64,000 bases of DNA from Tetragenococcus sp041859945 (GTDB taxonomy: Bacteria; Bacillota; Bacilli; Lactobacillales; Enterococcaceae), in the NCBI GenBank assembly GCA_041859945.1, contig JBFLGC010000002.1:1-64000 (forward strand). Direction: 5' to 3'. Position 1 is the stretch's first letter. Each line of letters opens with the position of its first letter. A program made the position numbers and the translations under genes. Positions 43,782 through 53,164 of this stretch are shown here, piece after piece. A model generated the notes under the pieces. It was not told where the DNA came from. It worked only from the letters and a program-made list of their open reading frames with translations, and did no database searches.

Positions 43782-45509
43782 TTAAGTCATCGTTATAGCT
43801 TTGATCGCCTTTTCTAAGATGGCTACCTTTTCACTGGCATTTTGGGAAGAAATTCCTTTGACACCAATATAAAATTTGATCTTAGGTTCTGTTCCTGAAG
43901 GTCTAACGGCGATCCAACTTTCATCAGCCAATAAATATTTCAAGACATTCGAAGTTGGTGTCGTCAATTTTTCGATCGAGCCATCCTGTTTCTGACGCGT
44001 CCCTGCTTGAAAGTCTTCTGATTCGACCACTTTGACGCCGCCGAAATCTGTGGGCGCTTTTTGACGGAAGGTCTTCATCAAAGCGGCGATCTTAGATGCA
44101 CCAAGTTGTCCGTCCATCGTCACAGGGATGGTCTTTTCAGCATAATAACCGTACTTTTCAAACAATTCTTGCAAAGCATCATATAAAGTCTTACCTTGTT
44201 TTTTGTAGAAAGCAGCCACTTCTGCTAATAAAACCAAAGCTTGGATCGCATCTTTATCACGCACAAAAGGTTTCACCAAAAAGCCATAACTTTCTTCAAA
44301 ACCAAACAAAAAAGTATGGTCGTTCGTATCTTCAAACTCTTGTATCTTTTCTGCAATAAATTTAAAACCAGTGAGTACGTTGAACATCTCGACCCCGTAG
44401 CTTTTAGCGATCGCCGTCGGAAGTTCACTAGAAACGATCGATTTTACGACAGCAGCATTTTCTGGCAAAGTTCCAGCTTTCTTGTTAGCCTCTAGAATAT
44501 AATGGGCCAAGATCGCCCCGATTTGATTGCCGGTCAATACCTGATACTCACCATTTGGCATCCGCACTGCAGCTCCTAAACGATCTGCGTCTGGGTCGGT
44601 TGCGATCAATAGATCCGCATTTTCTTTTTTCCCTAAACGAATCGAATATTCAAAAGCAGAGGGTTCTTCTGGATTGGGTGATTTGACCGTACTAAAATCG
44701 GCATCCGGGATCGCTTGTTCTGGTTCAATCACAAAAGACGTAAAACCAGCTTGTGTCAAGGATTTTTCGGCCAACATTTTGCCCGTACCATGCAACGGCG
44801 TATAAACTAACTTCAATCGGCCACCCATGTCATCGATCAAGGCTTGGTCAATAGTCACAGTTTTGACATTTTCCAGATAAGCTTTATCGATCTTATCGCC
44901 AACAATAAGGATCAAGCCGTTTTGCTTAGCCTCATCTTCTGACATTACCGCAACTTCTAGCGGATTTTCGACTTCGCGAACAAAGGCCGTCAACGCATCC
45001 GCATCGGCTGGTGGCATTTGACCGCCATCTTCGCCATAAACCTTGTAACCGTTATATTTAGCTGGATTATGCGAAGCTGTGACCATGATACCAGTAAAAG
45101 TATGCAGGTACCGCACTGTAAATGATAATTCAGGAGTCGGCCGCAAACTTTCAAACACGAAACTAGGAATATCATGCATCGCTAATGTTTTCGCAGCTTC
45201 TATGGCAAATTCTGGCGAAAAATGGCGTGAGTCAAAAGCAATCGCCACCCCGCGCTTTTTCGTTGCTTCATCTTGAGTATCCATAAAGCGAGCCAGTCCT
45301 TCTGTAGCTTGGCGTACCGTGTAAATATTCATTCGATTGATGCCCGGTCCCATAACGCCCCGCATGCCAGCTGTCCCAAATTCTAGAGGAGCATAAAAAG
45401 CATCCTCAAGCTGTTTTGGATCATCGGCTAAATCATCCAATTGATTTTTCAAATTTTCTTCTAAATGGTCTGATTCTTGCCATTTCTGATAGGTTTCTTT
45501 CCAAGACAT
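43782..45509 (-). CDS. Phosphoglucomutase / phosphomannomutase (PgcA-like)
   Basis: 575 aa, alpha-D-phosphohexomutase superfamily. Start FGTAGMRGVMGPGINRMN, catalytic Ser loop VTASHNPAKYNGYKVYG (about 145-161), metal loop ATDPDADRLG and the phosphate loop VRPSGTEPKIKFYIG near the end. Converts glucose-6-P and glucose-1-P for wall and teichoic acid precursors. An extended -10 promoter (TGC TATAAT) lies about 25 nt upstream. Confidence 0.93.
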   Translation of the reverse strand: MSWKETYQKWQESDHLEENLKNQLDDLADDPKQLEDAFYAPLEFGTAGMRGVMGPGINRMNIYTVRQATEGLARFMDTQDEATKKRGVAIAFDSRHFSPEFAIEAAKTLAMHDIPSFVFESLRPTPELSFTVRYLHTFTGIMVTASHNPAKYNGYKVYGEDGGQMPPADADALTAFVREVENPLEVAVMSEDEAKQNGLILIVGDKIDKAYLENVKTVTIDQALIDDMGGRLKLVYTPLHGTGKMLAEKSLTQAGFTSFVIEPEQAIPDADFSTVKSPNPEEPSAFEYSIRLGKKENADLLIATDPDADRLGAAVRMPNGEYQVLTGNQIGAILAHYILEANKKAGTLPENAAVVKSIVSSELPTAIAKSYGVEMFNVLTGFKFIAEKIQEFEDTNDHTFLFGFEESYGFLVKPFVRDKDAIQALVLLAEVAAFYKKQGKTLYDALQELFEKYGYYAEKTIPVTMDGQLGASKIAALMKTFRQKAPTDFGGVKVVESEDFQAGTRQKQDGSIEKLTTPTSNVLKYLLADESWIAVRPSGTEPKIKFYIGVKGISSQNASEKVAILEKAIKAITMT

Positions 45510-45625
45510 AAGCGCACCTCTTTCATTCTTTTTATTTAATTATAGCATTTGTAAAGCCGAACTGAAAGATAAGAAATTGGCAATATTTAAAAAAGCTATC
45601 TCTTTGTGAAGAAAAAGCTGACTTT

Positions 45626-46540
45626 TTAATTGTGAGACTCAATGTAATGGAACACTTCTTGGCCGGCAATGCTACCATCACCCACGGCTGTCGTGATTTG
45701 ACGTAATTTCTTTTGGCGAACATCACCAGCTGCATAAACACCCGGGATTGCCGTTGCCATTTGATCATCCGTTTTGATCCAACCGGCCGCATCCGTAATG
45801 TTATTGTTAGAAAAGGCCGTCGTTAACGGATCTAGGCCGACATAAATAAACAGACCATCTGCTATTTCTTCGTGGCGGTCACCTGTCTTCACATTGCGGA
45901 TCATAGCTCCTGTCACTTTCATGTCATCACCGACAATTGCTTCGACAACTGAATCCCACATGAAGGAAATCTTTTCATTCGCAAAAACACGATCTTGCAA
46001 AATTTTTTGAGCACGCAATTCATCACGCCGATGAACGATCACGACTTCTGAAGCAAATTGCGTCAAATAAGCAGCCTCTTCAACGGCTGAATCGCCACCA
46101 CCTATGACCAACAATTTTTTATCGCGGAAAAAAGCACCGTCGCAAACAGCGCAATAAGAAACGCCGCGACCAGCAAATTCTTCCTCGCCTTTAACTTCTA
46201 GTTTCCGATGCTCACAGCCCGTTGTAATGATGACCGTTTTTCCTTTAAAGACTTTGTCATCTGCGTAAACTTCCTTATGATCCCCATGATCTTCTAAACC
46301 ACTGACGATGCCATAAGCATGTTCAACACCAAATTTTAAAGATCCTTCGTACATTTTTTCAGATAATTCTGGGCCTAAAATCGATTCAAAGCCAGGATAA
46401 TTTTCGATTTCAGCCGTATTGTTCATTTGACCACCAGGAGCTCCCCGTTCGATCATCACCACTGATAAATTAGAGCGGGAAGCATAAAGAGCAGCTGTCA
46501 TACCAGCTGGTCCAGCCCCGATCACGATTACATCATACAT
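45626..46540 (-). CDS. trxB: Thioredoxin-disulfide reductase
   Basis: 304 aa. FAD motif GAGPAGMTAALYASRS (about 8-23), redox pair CAVCDG (about 133-138), NADPH motif GGGDSAVEEA and C-terminal GVYAAGDVRQKKLRQITTAVGDG. Low-molecular-weight type. Monocistronic, reducing thioredoxin with NADPH. Confidence 0.96.
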   Translation of the reverse strand: MYDVIVIGAGPAGMTAALYASRSNLSVVMIERGAPGGQMNNTAEIENYPGFESILGPELSEKMYEGSLKFGVEHAYGIVSGLEDHGDHKEVYADDKVFKGKTVIITTGCEHRKLEVKGEEEFAGRGVSYCAVCDGAFFRDKKLLVIGGGDSAVEEAAYLTQFASEVVIVHRRDELRAQKILQDRVFANEKISFMWDSVVEAIVGDDMKVTGAMIRNVKTGDRHEEIADGLFIYVGLDPLTTAFSNNNITDAAGWIKTDDQMATAIPGVYAAGDVRQKKLRQITTAVGDGSIAGQEVFHYIESHN

Positions 46541-46673
46541 CTATCTTCCCTCTTTTTAGTAATAACGATTTTTTAAGTACTATGATACTTACTTTTACAC
46601 AAGTTCTACTTTACTTGCTTTCACGTCTTCTGTCTATCTTTTTGTTTTTTATTTTAAATTTCAAACTAAAATG

Positions 46674-47185
46674 GTTATAATTCACGGCCAAACTTGAGCA
46701 CTACACGAATGTGTCTGCTATTGTTTGCTGTGGGACTGTACGCTAAAGCGTTTAGTCACCGTACCAAGTAGATATTTTTCATCAGCTACTCTGTCTCGCT
46801 AAGCGAGCCAATCGTAGTGATTCAAAACAATTCGCATTGGCTCCTTTTTCACAGCGACAGCGCAACAACATTCGTTTCGTTTCGCTAGCAATAACAACTC
46901 ATTCGATTAGGTTAAATTATTCATTTGAGAAATAAAATGGCGTAAATTTTATTTTTTAACTGATTAAACAAATTTTAACTAAAACTAGCGTAACGTAGAG
47001 ATCAGCTTGCGAGATCATTGTGTTTAGAATTCAATGTGAATTACTCTCAGTGGCCACTTTAGTGGTTACCGAGAGTTTGAAGCTTGAAAGTCGTGAGACT
47101 GACTTTAGGCTCACGGCGGTTCCACGGCTGACTCTAAGCAAGCCGATCTCGTAGTGCAGTGGCTGATTCGGTCGTGAATTGTAAC
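46674..47185. mobile_element. Element A, full-length copy 2 (512 bp)
   Basis: Ends GTTATAATTCACGGCC and GTCGTGAATTGTAAC; flanked directly by AAAATG on both sides (46668-46673, 47186-47191). It aligns with the copy at 9483-9973 over its length; the central AT-rich part (TTTTATTTTTTAACTGATT) and the CGTTTCGTTTCGCT block are almost identical, while the hairpin region near 47042-47080 differs by paired substitutions. No ORF. It lies between trxB and the phospho-beta-glucosidase terminator. The rest of the 824-bp gap (46541-46673 and 47192-47332) shows nothing I can name. Confidence 0.8.
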
Positions 47186-47332
47186 AAAATGATCAATCAA
47201 CAAATACCCTACGATTGATTTTCTGTCCAACAAAAAAGCTAACACTAGTAGTTGGTATCTTTAGAAATCTCACATAGCTTTGACTGAGTCTACGAGTGAT
47301 CCATGGATATTTCTCACTAAATTTCGCTACTA

Positions 47333-47362
47333 AAAAAGCAGAGCTCGGAAGCTCTGCTTTTT
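47333..47362. terminator. Terminator of the phospho-beta-glucosidase operon
   Basis: AAAAAGCAGAGCT pairs with AGCTCTGCTTTTT around CGGA, a 13-bp stem with a tetraloop, symmetrical T/A tracts. Confidence 0.92.
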
Positions 47363-47364
47363 CA

Positions 47365-48795
47365 TCAATCGTTCGTTAAATCTTCTCCATTTGTAGCAAT
47401 GACTTTTTTGTACCAATCAAATGATTTTTTCTTGCTCCGTTGTAAAGTGCCCTTGCCTTCGTTATCTAAATCGACATAGATGAAGCCATAGCGTTTCTTC
47501 ATTTCTCCTGTACCAGCTGAAACTAGATCGATACAGCCCCAAGTAGTATAGCCTAATAGATCGACGCCATCGATTTCTACCGCATCTTTCATAGCTTTGA
47601 TATGTTGTGCTAAGTAATCGATCCGATAATCATCGACCACATAGCCATTTTCATCTGGCTCATCGACTGCACCCAAACCATTTTCAACAATGAACAAGGG
47701 CTTTTGATAACGATCATAAATATCATTCATAGTGATTCGCAAGCCGAGAGGATCGATTTGCCAGCCCCATTCGCTAGATTCCAAATAAGGGTTTTTCACA
47801 GAAGAAAAGGCATTGCCTCCTGTCATTTCCATTGTTGGATCAGTTGTTGTGACATGCGAGGAATAATAAGAGAAAGAAATGAAATCGACGGTATTTTCTT
47901 TCAAGATCTCTTTATCACCAGGTTCCATCTTGATTTCTATACCAGCACGTTCCAATTGTTTCAAGACGTATGCTGGATATTCGCCACGAGATTGGACATC
48001 GATAAAGAAATAGCTTGACCGATCGGCTTGACGAGAAGCCCAGACGTCTTCGGGACGGCAATTATAAGGATAGTTAGCACCGGCAGCTAACATGCAACCC
48101 ACTTGATTTTCAGGATCGATTTCGTGGGCGATCTTAGTGGCGATAGCACTTGAAACTAACTCATGATGCGCGGCTTGATATTTGACTTGTTCTTCATTTT
48201 CGTCTTCTTCAAAATAAAGACCAGCACCCATGAATGGGGCATGTAAGATCATATTGATTTCATTAAAGGTCAACCAATATTTGACTAAGCCTTTATAACG
48301 CGTAAACAACGTCCGACATAATCGTTCGTAAAATTTCAACATCTTACGGTTGCGCCAACCCCCATATTCTTTGATCAGATGCATCGGGCAATCAAAATGA
48401 GTGATGGTAACAAGTGGTTCGATACCGTGTTTATGGCATTCTTTGAACAAATCTTCATAAAATTGTAGTCCTGCTTCATTAGGTTCCAATTCATCCCCAT
48501 TAGGAAAGATCCGCGTCCAAGCAATCGACAAGCGATACGTTTTAAAGCCCATTTCGCCAAATAAAGCAATATCTTCTTTATAACGATGGTACATATCGAT
48601 ACCGACCTTAGCGGGATAGCGGTGCACTTGGTCAAAATCAAACATCTTCAGCTTACCAGATATCACGGCTTCTCGGTCTTTGCCGATCGGTGCCACGTCC
48701 ACGTTAGCTAGACCACGTCCACCTTCATTATAGCCCCCTTCGCATTGATTGGCGGCAGTTGCGCCACCCCATAAAAAGTCCTTTCTTAAGCCCAT
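47365..48795 (-). CDS. 6-phospho-beta-glucosidase, glycoside hydrolase family 1
   Basis: 476 aa. GH1 landmarks: FLWGGATAANQCEGGY at the start, acid/base Glu in YWLTFNEINMI (about 170-180), nucleophile Glu in LFIVENGLG (about 371-379), and the phosphate-binding KKSFDWYK near the end, which marks phospho-glycosidases. It splits PTS-imported phosphorylated beta-glucosides. No PTS gene is adjacent; the cellobiose-type PTS at 12-14 kb could supply substrate (inference). First-to-last order: PGM-like pseudogene, HAD, GH1, transcribed away from the RpiR gene. Confidence 0.92.
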   Translation of the reverse strand: MGLRKDFLWGGATAANQCEGGYNEGGRGLANVDVAPIGKDREAVISGKLKMFDFDQVHRYPAKVGIDMYHRYKEDIALFGEMGFKTYRLSIAWTRIFPNGDELEPNEAGLQFYEDLFKECHKHGIEPLVTITHFDCPMHLIKEYGGWRNRKMLKFYERLCRTLFTRYKGLVKYWLTFNEINMILHAPFMGAGLYFEEDENEEQVKYQAAHHELVSSAIATKIAHEIDPENQVGCMLAAGANYPYNCRPEDVWASRQADRSSYFFIDVQSRGEYPAYVLKQLERAGIEIKMEPGDKEILKENTVDFISFSYYSSHVTTTDPTMEMTGGNAFSSVKNPYLESSEWGWQIDPLGLRITMNDIYDRYQKPLFIVENGLGAVDEPDENGYVVDDYRIDYLAQHIKAMKDAVEIDGVDLLGYTTWGCIDLVSAGTGEMKKRYGFIYVDLDNEGKGTLQRSKKKSFDWYKKVIATNGEDLTND

Positions 48796-48815
48796 CTCTA
48801 TTCCCTCTTTCTTTT

Positions 48816-49652
48816 TTAAATCAATTCAAAATGTTCAAAAGCTTTATACAAGCCATCCGCATCGACATCGTCGGTCACATAATCGGCCATAGCTTTGATC
48901 TCAGGACCTCCATTGCCCATAGCCACACCGATTTGACAGTGTTCGATCATAGGAATGTCGACTGCGGCATCGCCAAAAGCCAAGGTATTTTTGACATCGA
49001 CCTGAAGATAAGCTAACAATTCATCAATAGCCGTTGCCTTAGTAATGTTTTTTAGTGCAACATCTCCAAACAAAGCTGCTTCTCCAACGCCACCCCAAGT
49101 ACCGACCTGATATTCAGGAAAAGCCTGCTTGCAATCCAAATAATCTTGATAACTTTCCAAAATAAAGCTGATTTTGTTGACATCTTTGCGATATAAAGGT
49201 TCATCAAAGATCATATCTGGAAAAATAGTCTGGCTAGAAGCTTCCGAAGCATTTTCCGCACCTTTATAGGCACTATACACGCGTAATGTTGGCACACTGC
49301 GCGTTGCAAAATGTTCACTTCCAAAAAGACCGGCGTTGGCTTCGACGTAAAATTCAAGTTTTCGATCATGAAGCCAATCAATGACTTCCGTTGTGTCGGC
49401 TAAAGTTAAGGTCTCTTCTTTGACCACTTGGCCATTACTTTCGATATAGCTCCCATTGCCGCCGATATAGCCATCAAAACCAATGGCTACTATTTCCTCA
49501 TACATCTCAGCTTTACTACGACCAGTCACTGTAAAGATCTTGTGACCGTTTGTTTGCGCCTTATGGATCGCATCTACTGCTGAATCAGGCAAATGATTCG
49601 TATAATCGACCAAAGTTCCATCGACATCTAAAAAGATATACTTGGTTTCCAT
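48816..49652 (-). CDS. HAD family hydrolase, Cof type
   Basis: 278 aa. HAD motif I FLDVDGTLVDY (about 7-17), motif II TVTGRSKAEM (about 42-51), the C2 cap in the middle, and motif III/IV LAFGDAAVDIPMIEHCQIGVAMGNG. Cof-type enzymes dephosphorylate sugar phosphates or similar metabolites; here perhaps in beta-glucoside use. It lies 20 nt before GH1 and 7 nt after the pseudogene. Confidence 0.9.
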   Translation of the reverse strand: METKYIFLDVDGTLVDYTNHLPDSAVDAIHKAQTNGHKIFTVTGRSKAEMYEEIVAIGFDGYIGGNGSYIESNGQVVKEETLTLADTTEVIDWLHDRKLEFYVEANAGLFGSEHFATRSVPTLRVYSAYKGAENASEASSQTIFPDMIFDEPLYRKDVNKISFILESYQDYLDCKQAFPEYQVGTWGGVGEAALFGDVALKNITKATAIDELLAYLQVDVKNTLAFGDAAVDIPMIEHCQIGVAMGNGGPEIKAMADYVTDDVDADGLYKAFEHFELI

Positions 49653-49659
49653 CTCTTCC

Positions 49660-50234
49660 CTACTTTCCTGGATCGATACTATCTAGCAAACTAAATTTTC
49701 CTTCAAGGTAAGCATACTTCAATATACAACAATTTGAAAAACTAGGTCTGCGGTCACGAACCTTGCGCCATTTTAAATAAAAGGCGTAGGCCGCACCACC
49801 ATGTGTGACCGCTAAGATATTGTCTGTATTTTCTGCCATAATAGTTGTCAGTGTCTCAGTCATTCGCTGAGCCACTTGGTCGACAGATTCTCCTGCATAA
49901 GCTAAAAATTGATCGCTATAGCTTTCTTCCACCGGTTTATGCGGCGGATTTAAATATTCAGGAGCCCCTTCATACAAACCAAAATTCCATTCTTTTAAAC
50001 CTTTTAAGCTTTATAAGGATGATTGGGCCAAACTAATTCTAAGGTGTCAGAAGCGCGCTCTTGCGTGGAAGCAAAACCAGCTGTGAATTGGATCTGCTGC
50101 TCAGAAAAATACTTGCCTGCTTGTAGGGCTTGATCTATCCCTAAATCCGTCAATGGAGAGTCACAAAAGCCTTGGATTTTATGCAATTGATTGAATAGCG
50201 TTTGCCCATGGCGCATCAAATAAAGTATCTTCAT
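49660..50234 (-). pseudogene. Histidine phosphatase (phosphoglycerate mutase-like) gene with a frameshift
   Basis: The N-terminal part (50234-50004) has the catalytic LMRHGQTLFN and ends after HPYKA at a TAA. The continuation, GLKEWNFGLYEGAPEY through LAVTHGGAAYAF with the second catalytic His, is in the -1 frame and reads to 49660. The join falls at AAAGCTTAAAAGG near 50004-50010; one added T would restore a continuous 191-residue protein. Family length is about 190-220 aa, so only one base seems lost. Both halves keep family residues, so decay is recent. Confidence 0.8.
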
Positions 50235-50349
50235 TTACTAGCCTCCTCGATAGCACGCTTTCATTATCCTAAAAAACTAGCAAAGATGCAATAACAATCG
50301 CCTATTTTCCTTTTTCATTTACAGTATATTCTATTTTATCTTATATTTT

Positions 50350-50366
50350 TGTAAAATAAATTTACA
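50350..50366. promoter_or_regulatory. Palindromic operator, probably for the RpiR regulator
   Basis: TGTAAA-ATAAA-TTTACA, a perfect 6-5-6 inverted repeat between the divergent GH1 operon and RpiR gene. An additional TTTACA half site lies at about 50318-50323. It overlaps the probable promoter of the leftward operon (TTTACA, 16 nt, TAGAAT on the - strand). Confidence 0.6.
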
Positions 50367-50372
50367 GACGGC

Positions 50373-50401
50373 TTGTTTCTCCTTCTTTCCTTTCGTATAC
50401 T
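50373..50401 (+). promoter_or_regulatory. SigmaA promoter of the RpiR-type gene
   Basis: TTGTTT (50373-50378), 17-nt spacer, TATACT (50396-50401), 17 nt before the ATG. Confidence 0.65.
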
Positions 50402-50418
50402 AAAGGAGAGGTGAGGAC

Positions 50419-51339
50419 ATGTTATTGACTGATAAAATCAAAGAAAGCCATTTTTCGCCAGCCGAACAAAATGTGATCGACTATATTTTAGATGAACGAC
50501 ATGACATCGAAAAAATGACCATCAAACAACTTGCCCAGGTAACCTTTGTCCATCCATCGACTTTGATCCGCATTGCTAAAAAACTACACTATCCCGGTTG
50601 GACAGATTTTAAAAAGGATTATATAAATGAGCAACGTTACTTGACTCATCATTTTGAGACGATCGATCCCAATTTGCCCTTTTCAAAAAATGATCCGGCG
50701 CTAAAAATCGCTCAAAAAATGGCTTTGTTGAAACAAACAGCGATTGAGGACACCTTTTCGTTGTTGACCCATGATGCCTTACAACAAGCCATCGCAGCGC
50801 TTGATCATGCCAACAGAATCCAAATTTTCGCCTCGAATACGAATCTCTTGCTTTGCCACGACTTTGCCCTTAAAATGCGTCATATTCAAAAAGATGTGCG
50901 GCTATCTGAAGTGATCGGTGAACAAGAATACGATGCTTATAATACCGATCTTAAAACTTGCTCTATCTTGATCTCCTACACCGGTGAAAATGAACTATTG
51001 ACCCATGTAATACCTATTCTAAAAAAACAAAAAGGAACGATCCTGTCCTTGACTAGTATCGGCGAAAGTACCTTGGCCAGAGAAGCTGACTGTCATTTAC
51101 CGATCACGACTCGCGAAAGATTATATTCTAAAATCGGTAATTTCACGATCACCACTTCGATCAGCTATTTGTTGGATATCCTGTACAGTGCCTTATTTGC
51201 CAAAAATTATGAGCAAAATCTGCAACACTTGATCACACTTGGTAAATCATTTGATAACCGGACGAGCACAGCACCAGTCATGCAAGAATCTTGGCCCACA
51301 CCTGAACGGCAGATCACCGACTCGTTTATTCCAAACTAA
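50419..51339 (+). CDS. MurR/RpiR family transcriptional regulator
   Basis: 306 aa. N-terminal HTH_6 (about 1-75; MTIKQLAQVTFVHPSTLIRIAKKLHYPGWTDFK) and a C-terminal SIS sugar-phosphate sensor (about 120-260; RIQIFASNTNLLLC, SYTGENELLTHVIPILKKQKGTILSLTS). Divergent from the phospho-beta-glucosidase operon, so it likely responds to a phosphorylated sugar and controls that operon through the TGTAAA-N5-TTTACA site (inference). Confidence 0.9.
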   Translation: MLLTDKIKESHFSPAEQNVIDYILDERHDIEKMTIKQLAQVTFVHPSTLIRIAKKLHYPGWTDFKKDYINEQRYLTHHFETIDPNLPFSKNDPALKIAQKMALLKQTAIEDTFSLLTHDALQQAIAALDHANRIQIFASNTNLLLCHDFALKMRHIQKDVRLSEVIGEQEYDAYNTDLKTCSILISYTGENELLTHVIPILKKQKGTILSLTSIGESTLAREADCHLPITTRERLYSKIGNFTITTSISYLLDILYSALFAKNYEQNLQHLITLGKSFDNRTSTAPVMQESWPTPERQITDSFIPN

Positions 51340-51345
51340 AAACGC

Positions 51346-51371
51346 CCTCAGCTAACCTTATTTAGCTGAGG
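51346..51371. terminator. Terminator between RpiR gene and ABC exporter genes
   Basis: CCTCAGCTAA (51346-51355) pairs with TTAGCTGAGG (51362-51371), 6-nt loop; GCGTTTTTAG follows on the - strand. Confidence 0.85.
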
Positions 51372-51382
51372 GGCACTTTCTT

Positions 51383-53164
51383 TTATGCTTCACTACTTTG
51401 GAGGCGATACATGTCGGCGTACAGGCCATTCTTTGCTAATAAATGTTCATGATCGCCGCGTTCCACGATCGTACCCTTGTCTAAGACAAGAATCAAGTCA
51501 GCATCGCGAATCGTCGACAACCGATGGGCAATGGCGATCGTCGTCCGACCTTCGCGCATACGCGAAAGACCGGCTTGTATCAGGCCTTCTGTTTCGGTGT
51601 CGATATTGGCAGTCGCCTCATCTAAGACTAAGATCTTAGGATGTGTCACGATAGTCCGTGCAAATGAGATCAACTGCCGCTCGCCACTAGAAAGTCCGGC
51701 CCCATGTTCAATCACTTTGGCATGGTAAGTATCAGGTAATTTTTCGATAAAACTGTCGGCTTGTACAAAATGAGCCGCTGCAATGACTTCTTCATCGGTG
51801 ATTTCAGGATTCAGTAAACGGATATTATCGGCAATATCCCCATAAAACATAAAGGCATCTTGCAAAACCAAGCCCATCTTTTGCCGCAATTCCTCGATCG
51901 GAAAATCGCGGATATCACGATCATCGATCAAGATTTGGCCCTCATAAAATTCATAAAAGCGCATCAAGACATTGATGATCGAGCTTTTCCCACTACCCGT
52001 ATGACCAACTAAAGCCACTGTTTCACCAGGATGTGCTACAAACGAAATGTGATTTAAGACATTATGCGTCCCATCATAAGAAAAACTCACATCGCGAAAT
52101 TCGATCTTACCTTGTAAAATCGTGCTATTGGCTCCAGCATTTTGTTGCGGCGTGTATTCTGTGTCATCGATGATCCTTAAGATACGACTACCAGCGACCG
52201 TTCCGTCGGTAAAGACACTCAAAAAGTCCATCATTTGCGACATCGGATTGAAAAAGCTTTGGACATAAGTTGTAAAAGCATAGATCAAACCGACTTCTAA
52301 AGGCGAATGAAGCGCGTCAATGCCAAACAAGGTCAATGACATAGCGATCGCTAAAGCATACAACAAATCAATGATCGGTGACAATAGTAACGAGTTGGTG
52401 CGGATCATGGCATAGCGCGTATTTAGGTACTCGGTATTCGTCGCTTCAAATTCTTCATTCAACCGTTTCTCTTGCCGAAATTGTTGGACGATCTGCATAC
52501 CTGATATCGACTCATTCAATTTGGTATTCATTTGACTGAGCTTTTCCCGCATGCGGCGATAGATCCGTGAACTATATTTTTGATAATACCAGATCACAAC
52601 TAACAAAATCGGTAAAAACAAAAGATTAGCAAGTGCGATTTTGGCATTGATCCTAAGCATGGCTATAAAAGACGTCGCCACTGCAAAAACTCCCGTTAAG
52701 ATCGTCAGAAAGACATACCAAAAATCAAATAAAGTTTCGGTATCGTTGGTGACTCTTGATACAATCGAGCCAGCTGGCGTTTTATCAAAATAACGCATGC
52801 CTAATGTATGCAACTTTTCAAACAATTTGATACGAATAAATTGAAACGTTTTTAAGGCTCCCATAGAATAAAGAAAGCCTTGGAAAAACCAGATCAGAGC
52901 TTTTAAAATCGTCCCCATCAGGTAAAGACCGGCAAAAAGTAGGATCACTTGCATGGTAGCACTTTGTTTCATCAGATAATCATCGATCAAATGTTGCAAG
53001 ATCCTCGGCATCAAGATGTTGATGATAGAAAGCATGAAGGCAAACAAAATGGCCCCTGCAAAGGTCCAGCGAAAAGGTTTCGCATATTTGAACAAACGCT
53101 GGACGATATTCTTTTGTTCTTTAAAAGGGATCGATTTCGACCAAACAGATTCTTGTTGTTCCAT
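51383..53164 (-). CDS. ABC exporter half-transporter (heterodimer subunit 2)
   Basis: 593 aa. Six TMs (about 35-320) then an ATPase domain with Walker A GHTGSGKSS, signature LSSGERQLISFARTI and Walker B ILVLDEATANID (catalytic Glu present). The signature starts LSSGE rather than LSGGQ. The ATG shares one base with the stop of the partner gene (TAATG). Fits YfiC/LmrD-like subunits of multidrug or peptide exporters. Confidence 0.92.
   Translation of the reverse strand: MEQQESVWSKSIPFKEQKNIVQRLFKYAKPFRWTFAGAILFAFMLSIINILMPRILQHLIDDYLMKQSATMQVILLFAGLYLMGTILKALIWFFQGFLYSMGALKTFQFIRIKLFEKLHTLGMRYFDKTPAGSIVSRVTNDTETLFDFWYVFLTILTGVFAVATSFIAMLRINAKIALANLLFLPILLVVIWYYQKYSSRIYRRMREKLSQMNTKLNESISGMQIVQQFRQEKRLNEEFEATNTEYLNTRYAMIRTNSLLLSPIIDLLYALAIAMSLTLFGIDALHSPLEVGLIYAFTTYVQSFFNPMSQMMDFLSVFTDGTVAGSRILRIIDDTEYTPQQNAGANSTILQGKIEFRDVSFSYDGTHNVLNHISFVAHPGETVALVGHTGSGKSSIINVLMRFYEFYEGQILIDDRDIRDFPIEELRQKMGLVLQDAFMFYGDIADNIRLLNPEITDEEVIAAAHFVQADSFIEKLPDTYHAKVIEHGAGLSSGERQLISFARTIVTHPKILVLDEATANIDTETEGLIQAGLSRMREGRTTIAIAHRLSTIRDADLILVLDKGTIVERGDHEHLLAKNGLYADMYRLQSSEA

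Noticed and set aside
50004..50010. Programmed -1 frameshift in the phosphatase gene
   Set aside because: The site lacks an X XXY YYZ heptamer in the right frame and an obvious downstream stimulatory structure.
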